A stretch of DNA of 60,088 nucleotides. It comes from an uncultured Erysipelotrichaceae bacterium. Lineage in GTDB: Bacteria > Bacillota_I > Bacilli_A > RFN20 > CAG-826. The stretch covers positions 1 to 60,088 of the forward strand of contig ONCO01000006.1 of NCBI GenBank assembly GCA_900316365.1. Reading direction: 5' to 3'. Numbering within the stretch: the first letter of the stretch is position 1; every line of letters begins with the position of its first letter. A model generated the notes under the pieces. It worked only from the letters and a program-made list of their open reading frames with translations. It searched no databases and was not told the origin of the DNA. The translations under genes and the position numbers were made by a program. Of the stretch, positions 52,303-60,088 are shown one piece after another.

Positions 52303-53754
52303 TTAGGCTAAGATGAGCTTGTAGAAATTGGCTTTGCCTTTGCCGTTGAAGGTGAAGGTGAGTTCCTTGATTTCTTTGCTTGGCTTCATCGCGATCTTGA
52401 CGATCTGCTTTTCGCCTTTTTTGAGGGCGACCTCGGCTTTGCCGAGTTCTTCCTCGCCGAGCTTCATGACGATTTCGCCTTTGAAGTTGCCGTCGAGTTC
52501 GAGGCCGGCTTCCTTGGTCTTCTTTAAGTCGAAGTACTTGTAGCCGACGATGCCGCCGTCATTGATGTTTTTGATGTACTGGGTTTCGACGGTGTCCTCA
52601 TCCTTGCCGGACTGGGTGATCATCATGTTGCCCTTCTGCCAAGGCATAGCGAAGAACGGATAGAAGATGTTGCCTTTCTTCGGGAGCATCTTGGAGCAGA
52701 TGGAGGCTGGGTATTCGCCGACGCCCTTAAGTGGGCCGCCATTGAGGCCGCAGCAGGTGCATTCGGCCTGCTTGAAGTCGCCATTTTCGTCGAGCTCGAG
52801 CTTTTCAGCGCAGCCCTGACGGTCGGTGTTGGTGAAGTTGGTGTGGCGATGGTAGAAGACATAGTAGTCATCACCGACCTTGACGATGCCGCCGTGGGTA
52901 TTGCCAAGTGGGTTGACCGCGTCTTTCTTCGCACGGCCGTTGAGGAAGACGTCACCATTGGAGACGAGGGTTCCTTTGTATTCGAATGGGCCATATGGGG
53001 TGTCACCGACGGAGTAGCAGAGCTCGTGTCCGTTGATGGAGGAATAGCCGAGATAGTATTTGCCGTTGAATTTGCGGATGGTGGAGGCTTCGAAGAATTC
53101 GTGGCCTTCGAATGGGGTGCCATTCATCTGGGTCTTCTTGCCGAGGACCTTTCTTGGGCCATCGACGATGGTGAGCATGTCATCACCGAGTTCCATGGCG
53201 TAGCAGCCATCGACTTTGCCGCCGGTCGGGAGGATCTGCGGGAAGGTGTTGACGCAGCCAAAGCCGGTGTAGAGATAGGCGCGGCCGTCATCATCGACTA
53301 AGACGCCCGGGTCGAACTGGAAGCATCTCTTGCTCTTGTCTTTCTCTCTGCCGAGGAGTTCGCCATTTGGATAGTGGACTAAGCCATGGTATTCGAATGG
53401 GCCGGCAGGGGAGTCAGAGACCGCGACGCCGATAAGGCCAAGCCAGTCAAACGCGTAGAAGAGGTAATACTTACCGTCTTTCGCGCGGCAGACGTCTGGG
53501 GCAAAGAGGCATCTCTTGCCTTTTGGGTTCATCGGGTCCTGGTTCTTTCTGAAGATGACGCCTTCGTAACGCCAATCGGAAAGATCGTCTAATGGGGCGC
53601 TCCAGGTGACATAGTCATTGAAGCAGAAGTCAAACGCGCCGAAATGGTCGTGGGAACCATAAACGTAGACGCGGCCATCAAAGACGTGCGGTTCGCCGTC
53701 TGGGATGTATTCGTAAAGCGGAAGGTATGGATTGAAAACCTGTTTTTTGTTCAT
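52303..53754 (-). CDS. Glycoside hydrolase family 43 (beta-xylosidase/arabinofuranosidase)
   Basis: The 483-residue protein has the five-bladed GH43 catalytic domain (about 1-320) and a beta-rich C-terminal module resembling a CBM6-type carbohydrate-binding domain (about 355-483). Plausible catalytic acids are an aspartate in the opening strand (PDGEPHVFDG), the pKa-tuning aspartate in FDPGVLVDDDG (about 147-157) and the acid glutamate in HEFFEASTIRKF. No signal peptide is seen, so it acts inside the cell on imported xylo- or arabino-oligosaccharides. It is divergent from xylA, supporting a xylan-sugar role. GGAGGAC precedes the ATG. Confidence 0.87.
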   Translation of the reverse strand: MNKKQVFNPYLPLYEYIPDGEPHVFDGRVYVYGSHDHFGAFDFCFNDYVTWSAPLDDLSDWRYEGVIFRKNQDPMNPKGKRCLFAPDVCRAKDGKYYLFYAFDWLGLIGVAVSDSPAGPFEYHGLVHYPNGELLGREKDKSKRCFQFDPGVLVDDDGRAYLYTGFGCVNTFPQILPTGGKVDGCYAMELGDDMLTIVDGPRKVLGKKTQMNGTPFEGHEFFEASTIRKFNGKYYLGYSSINGHELCYSVGDTPYGPFEYKGTLVSNGDVFLNGRAKKDAVNPLGNTHGGIVKVGDDYYVFYHRHTNFTNTDRQGCAEKLELDENGDFKQAECTCCGLNGGPLKGVGEYPASICSKMLPKKGNIFYPFFAMPWQKGNMMITQSGKDEDTVETQYIKNINDGGIVGYKYFDLKKTKEAGLELDGNFKGEIVMKLGEEELGKAEVALKKGEKQIVKIAMKPSKEIKELTFTFNGKGKANFYKLILA

Positions 53755-53853
53755 AAATGTCCTCCGTTTTTTAAACTATCTTTTCTTTTGACCTATTTCA
53801 ATGGAAATATTCGATGCCATCGAGCCTTTTGCGCACGCTTATACACGCAATGA

Positions 53854-53868
53854 GGAACTGAAAGTTCC
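53854..53868. promoter_or_regulatory. Inverted repeat upstream of the GH43 gene
   Basis: GGAACT-GAA-AGTTCC lies 100 bp before the GH43 start and is a candidate operator. The 433-base region 53755-54187 holds no gene. Confidence 0.4.
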
Positions 53869-53931
53869 CTAACAAAATACGCGCAGCTACGCGCCTAAAG
53901 AAGAAAAAACGCAAGGAAGTATTGTGCCTAG

Positions 53932-54086
53932 CGCAAGATTGTCGGGCAAAATGAATGCAGTACAAATAATTGAAATATTAAAAAGTTAAGATAAATCGTG
54001 AAAAAAATGCCAGAAATATGCACTAAATGCCCCTTTTTTAATGAATAAGGGTATTAGTGAGCAACAATACCCCACGCAAGATTGTC
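53932..54086 (+). repeat. Direct repeat CGCAAGATTGTC in the xyl control region
   Basis: The 12-base sequence occurs at 53932-53943 and 54075-54086, 143 bp apart. Both copies contain a TTGTC that could be part of a -35 box. After the first, TTGTCG-16-TACAAA is a possible promoter; after the second, TTGTCA-17-TGTCAT. Confidence 0.45.
54049..54072. promoter_or_regulatory. Inverted repeat GGGTATT-10-AATACCC, candidate xyl operator
   Basis: Perfect 7-bp arms around a 10-base spacer lie 116 bp before xylA, directly upstream of the second CGCAAGATTGTC copy. The size fits a dimeric regulator site. It does not match the Bacillus XylR operator I know. A weak cre-like TGAAAACG lies near 54152. Confidence 0.5.
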
Positions 54087-54187
54087 ATTCTCGAAAACGG
54101 CCTTTGTCATAGAAGCCGTATATAGGTCAGTTATCATTCCCTTGTCTAGTGTGAAAACGAAAGGCAAAAATTCAGGAGGAATCTCAA

Positions 54188-55507
54188 ATGGAATACTTTG
54201 ATTTCGTGAAAGCCGTCAAATATGAAGGACCGGCTTCCAAAAACCCATATGCTTTCAAGTTCTACAACGCTGATGAAGTGATCCTCGGCAAAAAGATGTC
54301 CGAGCATCTCCCATTCGCGATGGCTTGGTGGCATAACCTCGGCGCCAACGGTGTCGATATGTTCGGCCGTGGCACCATCGATAAGAGCTTCGGTGCGACC
54401 CCAAACACCCTTGAGCACGCCAAAGCCAAAGTTGATGCTGGCTTCGAATTCATGAAGAAGATGGGCATCAAATACTTCTGCTGGCACGATGTTGACCTCG
54501 TCCCAGAGCAGGATGACATCAATGAAACCAACAAACTTCTCGATGAAGTCTCCGACTACATCCTTGAGAAGATGAAAGGCACCGATATTAAGTGCTTATG
54601 GGGCACCGCCAACATGTTTAGCAACCCACGCTTCATGAATGGTGCCGGCTCCACCAACAGCCCAGAGGTCTTCGCCTTTGCCGCTGCTCAGGTCAAGAAG
54701 GCCCTCGACATCACCGTTAAGCTCGGTGGCCGTGGCTATGTCTTCTGGGGTGGCCGTGAAGGTTATGAATATCTTCTCAACACCGATATGGCCCTTGAAC
54801 AGGAAAACATCGCCCGCTTAATGAGAATGGCCGTCGACTATGGTCGTTCCATCGGCTTCAAAGGCGACTTCTACATCGAGCCAAAACCAAAAGAACCAAT
54901 GAAGCATCAGTATGACTTCGACGCCGCGACCGCGATCGGCTTCTTAAGAGCCCACGGCCTCGACAAAGACTTCAAGATGAACATCGAAGCCAACCATGCT
55001 ACCCTCGCCCAGCACACCTTTGATCACGAACTCTGCGTTTCCCGCATCAATGGCATGCTCGGCTCCATCGACGCCAACGAAGGCGACCCACTCCTCGGCT
55101 GGGACACCGACCAGTTCCCTGCCAACGTCTATGACGCCACCTTCGCCATGCTCCAGGTCTTAAAAGCTGGCGGCCTCACCGGTGGCTTCAACTTCGACGC
55201 CAAGAACCGTCGCCCATCCAACACCCGTGAAGATATGGTCAAGGCCTTCATCCTTGGCATGGATACCTTCGCCCTCGGTCTCCGCAAAGCGGCTGCCATC
55301 ATCGAAGATGGCCGCGTTGATGAATTCGTCAACGAGAAGTACGCTGGCTGGAAGAAAGGCCTCGGCAAAGACATCATCGATGGCAAATACGACCTCAAGT
55401 CCCTTTCCGAATATGCCTGCAAGCTCAAGAACACCAAAGAGCCATGCTCCGGCAACCAGGAAGGCATCCAGGAAGTCGTTAACGAAATTCTCTTCGGAGG
55501 TAAATAA
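54188..55507 (+). CDS. xylA: Xylose isomerase
   Basis: The 439-residue class II enzyme converts D-xylose to D-xylulose. [11 protein letters not shown] (about 98-108) has the catalytic histidine and aspartate. YIEPKPKEP (about 235) and [17 protein letters not shown] (about 265-281) supply metal ligands, and [17 protein letters not shown] (about 298-314) is the last conserved loop. The length matches family members from Firmicutes and Bacteroidetes. AGGAGG eight bases before the ATG is the strongest Shine-Dalgarno in the window. xylB follows after two bases. Codon use is highly biased, indicating strong expression when induced. Confidence 0.97.
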   Translation: MEYFDFVKAVKYEGPASKNPYAFKFYNADEVILGKKMSEHLPFAMAWWHNLGANGVDMFGRGTIDKSFGATPNTLEHAKAKVDAGFEFMKKMGIKYFCWHDVDLVPEQDDINETNKLLDEVSDYILEKMKGTDIKCLWGTANMFSNPRFMNGAGSTNSPEVFAFAAAQVKKALDITVKLGGRGYVFWGGREGYEYLLNTDMALEQENIARLMRMAVDYGRSIGFKGDFYIEPKPKEPMKHQYDFDAATAIGFLRAHGLDKDFKMNIEANHATLAQHTFDHELCVSRINGMLGSIDANEGDPLLGWDTDQFPANVYDATFAMLQVLKAGGLTGGFNFDAKNRRPSNTREDMVKAFILGMDTFALGLRKAAAIIEDGRVDEFVNEKYAGWKKGLGKDIIDGKYDLKSLSEYACKLKNTKEPCSGNQEGIQEVVNEILFGGK

Positions 55508-55509
55508 AC

Positions 55510-56982
55510 ATGAAGAACGTCATTGGCATTGATTTAGGTACCAGTGGCGTCAAGCTGTTACTCGTGTCGGAGAAGGGGGAAATCCTCTCCTCCGATACGG
55601 AAACCTACCCGGTCTCTTACCCACATGATGGTTGGAGCGAGCAGGACCCGCTTTTATGGCGCAGAGCTATTTCTTGCGGCATAAAGAAAATTTTGGAAGG
55701 CGAGGACAAGGAAGATGTCGTCGCCATTTCTTTTGGCGGGCAGATGCACGGCTTGGTCGCCTTGGACAAAGAGGGAGACGTCATCCGTCCATGCATCCTT
55801 TGGAACGATGGCAGAACCCAGAAAGAAACCGATTATCTCAACAATGAGATCGGCAAAAAGAACTTATTAGAGTGGACCGGCAACATCGCTTTCGCCGGCT
55901 TCACCGCCCCGAAAATCCTTTGGATGAAGAACAACGAGCCAGAGAACTTCGCTCGCATCAACAAGATCCTTCTTCCTAAGGACTACATCGCCTATTGGCT
56001 CTCCGGTGAATTCGGATCCGATTATAGCGATGCCTCCGGTATGCTCCTCCTCGACGTCGAGCATAAGTGCTGGAGCAAAGAGATGCTCGAGGTCTGCGGA
56101 CTTAAGGAAGAACAGCTTCCAAAGCTCCACGAATCCTATGAGTCGATTGGCTTCATCCGCAAGGAACTCGCCGCCGAATTCGGCTTACCGACCTCTTGCC
56201 GCATCGTCATGGGCGCCGGCGATAACGCCGCCGCGGCCATCGGCACCGGCACCATCGGTGATGGCAGATGCAACGTTTCCCTTGGAACTTCCGGCACTGT
56301 CTTCATTTCCAGCAAAAAGTATCTCTACGATAAGGAAAAGGCGATTCATAGCTTCGCCCACGCGGATGGCAATTACCATTTGATGGGCTGCATCTTGAGC
56401 GCCGCCTCCTGCAACGCCTGGTGGGTCAACGACGTCCTTAAGTCCGACCACGCCGTCGAGCAGATGGACCTCAAGAAGTACCTTGGCAAGAACAACGTCT
56501 ACTTCCTTCCTTATCTTATGGGCGAGCGTTGCCCGCATAACGACGTGAGCGCGCGTGGTGCCTTCATCGGCATGCGTCCTGATACCAGCAGAGGTCAATT
56601 GACCCTCTCCGTCCTCGAAGGCGTTTCCTTTGCCTTAAGGGATTGCTTAGATATCGCCAGAGACAAAGGCCTCACCATCAGCGGTTCCACCGTCTGCGGT
56701 GGTGGTACCAAGAGCAAACTCTGGTGCAAGATCCTCGCCAACGTCTTAGGCGTTCCGCTCACTCTTCCAAAGACTGAACAGGGCCCATCCTATGGCGCGG
56801 CCATCCTTGCCCTTGTCGGCGCTTCCGTCTATCCAAGCGTCGAAGCGGCTTGCAATGCCCTCGTCGCCGAGAAGGAAACCATCTATCCAGATCCAGAGCT
56901 CACCAAGCTCTATCAGGAGAAATACGAATTCTACGATTCTCTCTATGTGGCCCTTAAGGACCGCTTCGCCAATTGGCGCTAA
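55510..56982 (+). CDS. xylB: Xylulokinase
   Basis: The 490-residue FGGY-family kinase phosphorylates D-xylulose to xylulose 5-phosphate. The ATP loop IGIDLGTSGVKLLLV is at about 4-18. The substrate segment GQMHGLVALD is near 77-86, followed by ILWNDGRTQ. In the C-terminal half, GAGDNAAAAIGTGTIGDGR has the catalytic aspartate and CGGGTKSKLWCKI is the FGGY signature region. GGAGG precedes its ATG, which starts two bases after xylA. With transaldolase next, the cluster delivers xylose into the pentose phosphate pathway. Confidence 0.96.
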   Translation: MKNVIGIDLGTSGVKLLLVSEKGEILSSDTETYPVSYPHDGWSEQDPLLWRRAISCGIKKILEGEDKEDVVAISFGGQMHGLVALDKEGDVIRPCILWNDGRTQKETDYLNNEIGKKNLLEWTGNIAFAGFTAPKILWMKNNEPENFARINKILLPKDYIAYWLSGEFGSDYSDASGMLLLDVEHKCWSKEMLEVCGLKEEQLPKLHESYESIGFIRKELAAEFGLPTSCRIVMGAGDNAAAAIGTGTIGDGRCNVSLGTSGTVFISSKKYLYDKEKAIHSFAHADGNYHLMGCILSAASCNAWWVNDVLKSDHAVEQMDLKKYLGKNNVYFLPYLMGERCPHNDVSARGAFIGMRPDTSRGQLTLSVLEGVSFALRDCLDIARDKGLTISGSTVCGGGTKSKLWCKILANVLGVPLTLPKTEQGPSYGAAILALVGASVYPSVEAACNALVAEKETIYPDPELTKLYQEKYEFYDSLYVALKDRFANWR

Positions 56983-56994
56983 GGAGGAAAAAGA

Positions 56995-57627
56995 ATGAAG
57001 CTATTCATCGATACCGCGAATGTCGAAGAAATCCGCGAAGCCGCTAGCTACGGCATCCTTGCCGGCGTTACCACGAACCCATCCCTCATCGCTAAAGAGG
57101 GCAGGAAACTCGAGGACGTCATCCAGGAGATCGCCTCGCTCGTCAATGGCCCTATCTCGGCCGAAGTCAGCGAAGGCGACGCCGAATCGATGATCGCCCA
57201 GGGCCGCGAGCTCGCCAAAATCCATCCTAACATCGTCATCAAATTACCGATGACCTGGGCTGGTATCAAGGCTTGCAAAACCCTCGTCTCCGAAGGCATT
57301 AAAACCAATGTCACCCTCTGCTTCTCCGTCGACCAGGCTTTGCTTGCGATGGAAGCCGGCGCGACTTATGTCTCCCCATTCATGGGCCGACTCGACGATG
57401 CCGATATGGAAGCTGAGGCATTAATCCGCAAAATCGCTGACGTCAAGGCGCTTTATGGTTATGAGACGGAGATTATCTCCGCCTCCATCCGCAACCTCAA
57501 GCATGTTGAGATGGCTGCTCTTGCCGGAAGCGATATCGCGACTATCCCATACAAGGTCCTCATGAAGATGATTGAGCACCCGCTTACCACGGCTGGTCTT
57601 AAGATCTTCGCTGACGCCGCAAAATAA
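56995..57627 (+). CDS. tal: Transaldolase, short TalC/fructose-6-phosphate aldolase-like type
   Basis: The 210-residue protein is a class I aldolase barrel. [20 protein letters not shown] opens it, and [13 protein letters not shown] follows at about 24-36. The Schiff-base lysine lies in [15 protein letters not shown] (about residue 83), and SPFMGRLDD is near 123-131. It moves dihydroxyacetone units between sugar phosphates, joining pentose phosphates to glycolysis. Short members can be transaldolases or fructose-6-phosphate aldolases; the xyl operon context favours transaldolase. AAGGAGG precedes the ATG. Confidence 0.93.
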   Translation: MKLFIDTANVEEIREAASYGILAGVTTNPSLIAKEGRKLEDVIQEIASLVNGPISAEVSEGDAESMIAQGRELAKIHPNIVIKLPMTWAGIKACKTLVSEGIKTNVTLCFSVDQALLAMEAGATYVSPFMGRLDDADMEAEALIRKIADVKALYGYETEIISASIRNLKHVEMAALAGSDIATIPYKVLMKMIEHPLTTAGLKIFADAAK

Positions 57628-57640
57628 CTTAACTCTAGTG

Positions 57641-57665
57641 AAGCGTTCCTTCGGGGACGCTTTTC
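57641..57665 (+). terminator. Terminator of the xylA-xylB-tal operon
   Basis: AAGCGTTCC and GGGACGCTT pair (one G-U) around a short loop, then TTTTC. Confidence 0.82.
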
Positions 57666-57748
57666 TTTATCCATAGAATCGGTAAATAGTCGAGAGTCTC
57701 TACATATCCCTCTATCCTCTGATAGTTAAGCTGGTGTAAAATAACTCT

Positions 57749-58861
57749 ATGACAAACAAATATGATTATCTCATCGTAGGGGCGGGTTTATCCGGTTCCT
57801 CTATGGCCAGGCTTTTAACTGAGGCTGGCAAAAAAGTTCTCGTTGTTGAAAAGAGAAACGAAATCGGTGGCAACTGCGCCACCAAAGATATGAATGGCAT
57901 CACCGTCCACGTTTATGGTCCGCATATTTTCCATACCTCGGACGTTGCCGCTTGGGAATTCATCAACAAGTACAGCGAAACCTATCCATTCATCAATTCG
58001 CCGCTTGCGAATTTCCATGGCAAGCTCTACCACATGCCATTCAACATGAATACCTTCCATGAGCTTTGGGGTGTCGAAACTCCGCAGCAGGCGAAGGACA
58101 AGATCTGGGAAGAAACCGAGAAAGAGAATATCGGTGAGCCAAAGAACCTCGAGGAGCAGGCCATCTCCATGGTCGGCCGCACCATCTACGAGACCCTTAT
58201 CAAAGGCTATACCGAGAAGCAGTGGGGAAAGGACTGCAAAGACCTTCCGGCTTCCATCATCAAGAGACTTCCTCTCCGTTTCGAATACAACAATAACTAC
58301 TTCAACGACACCTATCAGTGCGAAGTCAAAGGCGGCTTCTCCAAATTCATCGAGAACCTCTTAGAAGGCATCGAAGTCCGTCTCGGCGTCGATTATCTCG
58401 CCAACAAGAAGGAACTCGATTCCCTTGCTGACCAGGTCATCTACACCGGCCGTCTCGACGAATACTTCGACTTCTCCCTCGGCCGTCTTGAATGGAGATC
58501 CCTCCGTTTCGACACCGAGGTCAAGAAGATGGACGATTTCCAGGGCAACGCGGTCGTCAACTATACCTCCCGCGAGCCAGCCTATACCCGTATCACCGAG
58601 CATAAGCACTTCGACCCATATTGCCAGAATCACGAAGAGACCGTGGTCACTTATGAATACCCGGACAAATTCGAAGAAGGCAAGATCCCTTATTACACCT
58701 TAAACGACGAGAGGAACACCGCTCTTGCGGACAGCTATCGCGAAAAAGCCAAAGCTGAGCCGAAAGTCCATTTCCTCGGACGTCTTGCCAACTACAAATA
58801 CTTCGACATGGATGACACCATCCTCGAAGCTATGAAGCTTGCCAAAGAGCTCTTGGCTTAA
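57749..58861 (+). CDS. glf: UDP-galactopyranose mutase
   Basis: The 370-residue flavoenzyme converts UDP-galactopyranose to UDP-galactofuranose, the donor for galactofuranose in surface glycans or glycolipids. The FAD-binding Rossmann motif YLIVGAGLSGSSMA is at 4-17. GPHIFHT (about 57-63), KGYTEKQWGKDCKDLPASII (about 152-171) and the late SREPAYTRITEHKHF segment are family fingerprints. The length is typical. TAAAAT (57737-57742) with TG ends six bases before the ATG and no Shine-Dalgarno is seen, so the mRNA is leaderless. No galactofuranosyltransferase is in the window. Confidence 0.95.
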   Translation: MTNKYDYLIVGAGLSGSSMARLLTEAGKKVLVVEKRNEIGGNCATKDMNGITVHVYGPHIFHTSDVAAWEFINKYSETYPFINSPLANFHGKLYHMPFNMNTFHELWGVETPQQAKDKIWEETEKENIGEPKNLEEQAISMVGRTIYETLIKGYTEKQWGKDCKDLPASIIKRLPLRFEYNNNYFNDTYQCEVKGGFSKFIENLLEGIEVRLGVDYLANKKELDSLADQVIYTGRLDEYFDFSLGRLEWRSLRFDTEVKKMDDFQGNAVVNYTSREPAYTRITEHKHFDPYCQNHEETVVTYEYPDKFEEGKIPYYTLNDERNTALADSYREKAKAEPKVHFLGRLANYKYFDMDDTILEAMKLAKELLA

Positions 58862-58873
58862 TCAATTAATAGC

Positions 58874-58904
58874 AAAACACCCGATTCTATCGGGTGTTTT
58901 TCAT
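58874..58904 (+). terminator. Terminator of glf
   Basis: AAAACACCCGA and TCGGGTGTTTT form an 11-bp stem around 5 bases, then TTC. Confidence 0.88.
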
Positions 58905-58943
58905 AGGATGGTTTTTAGAAAAAGAGCGAAATAAGTTCCGAAG

Positions 58944-59153
58944 ATGAGAAACGAATACGATTTTTGTAAAGGGAAGAAGAACCCTTACGCAAAACGATTT
59001 AATAACAAAGTAACAATTGAGTTGCCTCGGGATGTTTTAGCTTATTTCCAAGAACAGGGGAAGGAAGCTGGGATACCTTATCAAACCCTTATTAATCTTT
59101 ATTTGATGGATTGCGCTAAAAAAGGAAAGAAACTCACGATTCCTTTGGATTGA
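58944..59153 (+). CDS. Orphan BrnA/CopG-like antitoxin
   Basis: The 69-residue protein begins MRNEYDFCKGKKNPYAKRF, the opening of BrnA-type antitoxins. A ribbon-helix-helix follows: strand VTIELPRDV, helix AYFQEQGKEAGI, turn PYQTLINLYLMDCAKKG. Such proteins bind operator DNA as dimers and neutralise a partner toxin. No toxin frame is seen beside it (58902-58943 upstream and 59154-59218 downstream are too short), so it may be a solitary regulator or a remnant. No strong Shine-Dalgarno or promoter is visible. Confidence 0.7.
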   Translation: MRNEYDFCKGKKNPYAKRFNNKVTIELPRDVLAYFQEQGKEAGIPYQTLINLYLMDCAKKGKKLTIPLD

Positions 59154-59218
59154 TTGAAAGTATCCTTTTCTTGCTTTTGTTGGCGATATAGGCACGCCTT
59201 TGTGCGATAATTAGCAAC

Positions 59219-60088
59219 ATGAAAAAACAATTCTATCCTTTGGCTGTCTTAGCCATATTGATCGTTTCTGCCTGTTCCGATGAACCAGGAGCCTCGAAGC
59301 TCGATTCTTACTCGTCCGATTCGGTGGGCTCTTCCCTACAATCTTCCTCTGAAAAGGCGATCCCGACGATGGGTATCCCTTCTTTTTCGTCGTCTTCGCT
59401 CTCCTCTGATTCTTCTTTGAGTTCTAGCAACGCGATTCCATCCTCGAATCCGCCTGTGATTTCCTCTTCTTCCCCCTCGTCATCCTCTTCGTCTTCCTCT
59501 TCTAGCCAAGCCACCCTCAATTACTCCACGATAGAGCAAGTCAAAACCGCGTGCTCCAATATCGCCGATCCACTTAATCCGGCGGGTTATGTGGTCAGTG
59601 GCACCTCGATGAAAGTTAAGGCTAAAGTCTTAGCGATCATCGACTCGATCGCCACCAAAGCCAATTACAACGTCTCGAATCAATACAAGGCTTATATCCA
59701 GGATGCGAGCGGCTGCATGTACGCCGCCTTCGATAGCGCCCTTTACGCGAAGGTCAAAAACTATGTCGGCCAAGATAATACGGTCTATACCTTAACTGGC
59801 AGAATCGGCAGATATTACGATCAGCCAGAGTTAATTGTCGATAGCTATACCTTTGAGGATGAGACCCTTACTGGCTTAGCCTCTTTCTCTAGTTTCGAAG
59901 AAAAGAGCCTTTCCGAGATTAAAAGCGAGATCGCCTCTCTCCCCATCAGCGAGAAGGGTGTCTCTTATGGTAGACCAGTCGTTTTTAGTGCCAAATACGT
60001 CGATGAATTGGTGCAGGAGAACCTCCTCTTCAGCGATAACGAATTAACCATCCAACTCCATGGCTCGAGCAAAATCTCCAATAGCTTC
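59219..60088 (+). CDS. Lipoprotein with Ser-rich linker and OB-like domain, cut by window edge
   Basis: The 290 codons run to the window end without a stop. The signal MKKQFYPLAVLAILIVSACS has a lipobox ending in C19. A serine-rich linker (about 20-100, with runs such as SSSSPSSSSSSSSS) follows. A beta-rich domain resembling an OB fold (about 125-225; YIQDASGCMYAAF, YTLTGRIGRYYDQPELIV) comes next. The opposite-strand acidic frame here is a shadow. GATAAT (59206-59211) ends seven bases before the ATG, so the mRNA is leaderless. It is probably a cell-surface binding protein; function is unknown. Confidence 0.72.
   Translation, partial: MKKQFYPLAVLAILIVSACSDEPGASKLDSYSSDSVGSSLQSSSEKAIPTMGIPSFSSSSLSSDSSLSSSNAIPSSNPPVISSSSPSSSSSSSSSSQATLNYSTIEQVKTACSNIADPLNPAGYVVSGTSMKVKAKVLAIIDSIATKANYNVSNQYKAYIQDASGCMYAAFDSALYAKVKNYVGQDNTVYTLTGRIGRYYDQPELIVDSYTFEDETLTGLASFSSFEEKSLSEIKSEIASLPISEKGVSYGRPVVFSAKYVDELVQENLLFSDNELTIQLHGSSKISNSF

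Noticed and set aside
54150..54166. cre site before xylA
   Set aside because: Only TGAAAACG matches; the 3' half deviates at two or more positions, so it was not listed as a site.
59308..59520. Acidic minus-strand frame at the right end
   Set aside because: It is the complement of the serine-rich linker of the lipoprotein.

Overview
The window looks like chromosomal DNA from an uncultured gut-type Firmicute, most likely a deep-branching lineage of class Bacilli near Erysipelotrichales or the Mollicutes relatives. This is inferred from gene content: RNase J, Spx, the ylbF-rsmD-coaD block, DegV, YitT, CYTH and BspA-type surface proteins. GC content is moderate. TGA is used as a stop, so the code is the standard bacterial one. 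There is no rRNA, CRISPR array, phage or insertion sequence. The only RNA genes seen are three serine tRNAs (GGA, CGA, GCT).

Layout. 1-14.3 kb is mostly housekeeping: a cut membrane gene, tRNA-Ser, a pseudouridine synthase with phosphoglucomutase, HAD phosphatase, Spx, CYTH protein, an orphan EIIB-like protein, Maf, RNase J, peptide deformylase, ylbF-rsmD-coaD, a GAF protein, a membrane thioredoxin and a YitT protein. 14.4-17.6 kb pairs a decayed GGDEF/EAL-like membrane protein with prolyl-tRNA synthetase. 17.7-23.5 kb holds a giant collagen-like/BspA surface protein and a P-type ATPase. 23.6-27.8 kb encodes a two-gene 2-hydroxyacyl-CoA dehydratase activase-like system. 28.4-33.6 kb has a phosphatase lipoprotein and AdhE behind an elaborate control region. 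33.6-45.9 kb contains a PAP2 phosphatase, small membrane proteins, a Sel1 protein with a heterodimeric ABC exporter, an acidic repeat protein, a Vsr-Nudix fusion and an FNT channel. 45.9-52.2 kb has a diguanylate cyclase, DegV, a DUF2130 protein and a DUF2974 lipase. 52.3-57.6 kb is a xylose locus (GH43, then divergent xylA-xylB-transaldolase). The right end has UDP-galactopyranose mutase, an orphan BrnA-like antitoxin and a cut lipoprotein.

How it fits together. AdhE, an FNT channel, and xylose isomerase, kinase and transaldolase indicate a fermentative, plant-sugar-using anaerobe. Collagen-like, BspA and lipoprotein genes point to a surface adapted to a host or community.

The strongest unifying signal is in the promoters. 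About twenty genes have an extended -10 box (TGnTAnnnT type) ending only 6-9 bases (up to 11) before the start codon, with no Shine-Dalgarno sequence. This implies leaderless mRNAs. Other genes, especially operon-internal and metabolic ones, have good Shine-Dalgarno sites. The leaderless boxes also correct several start codons (def, the 13.2-14.1 kb membrane gene, the Sel1 gene, the FNT gene). The most unusual single protein is the Vsr endonuclease-Nudix fusion at 42.6-43.6 kb.
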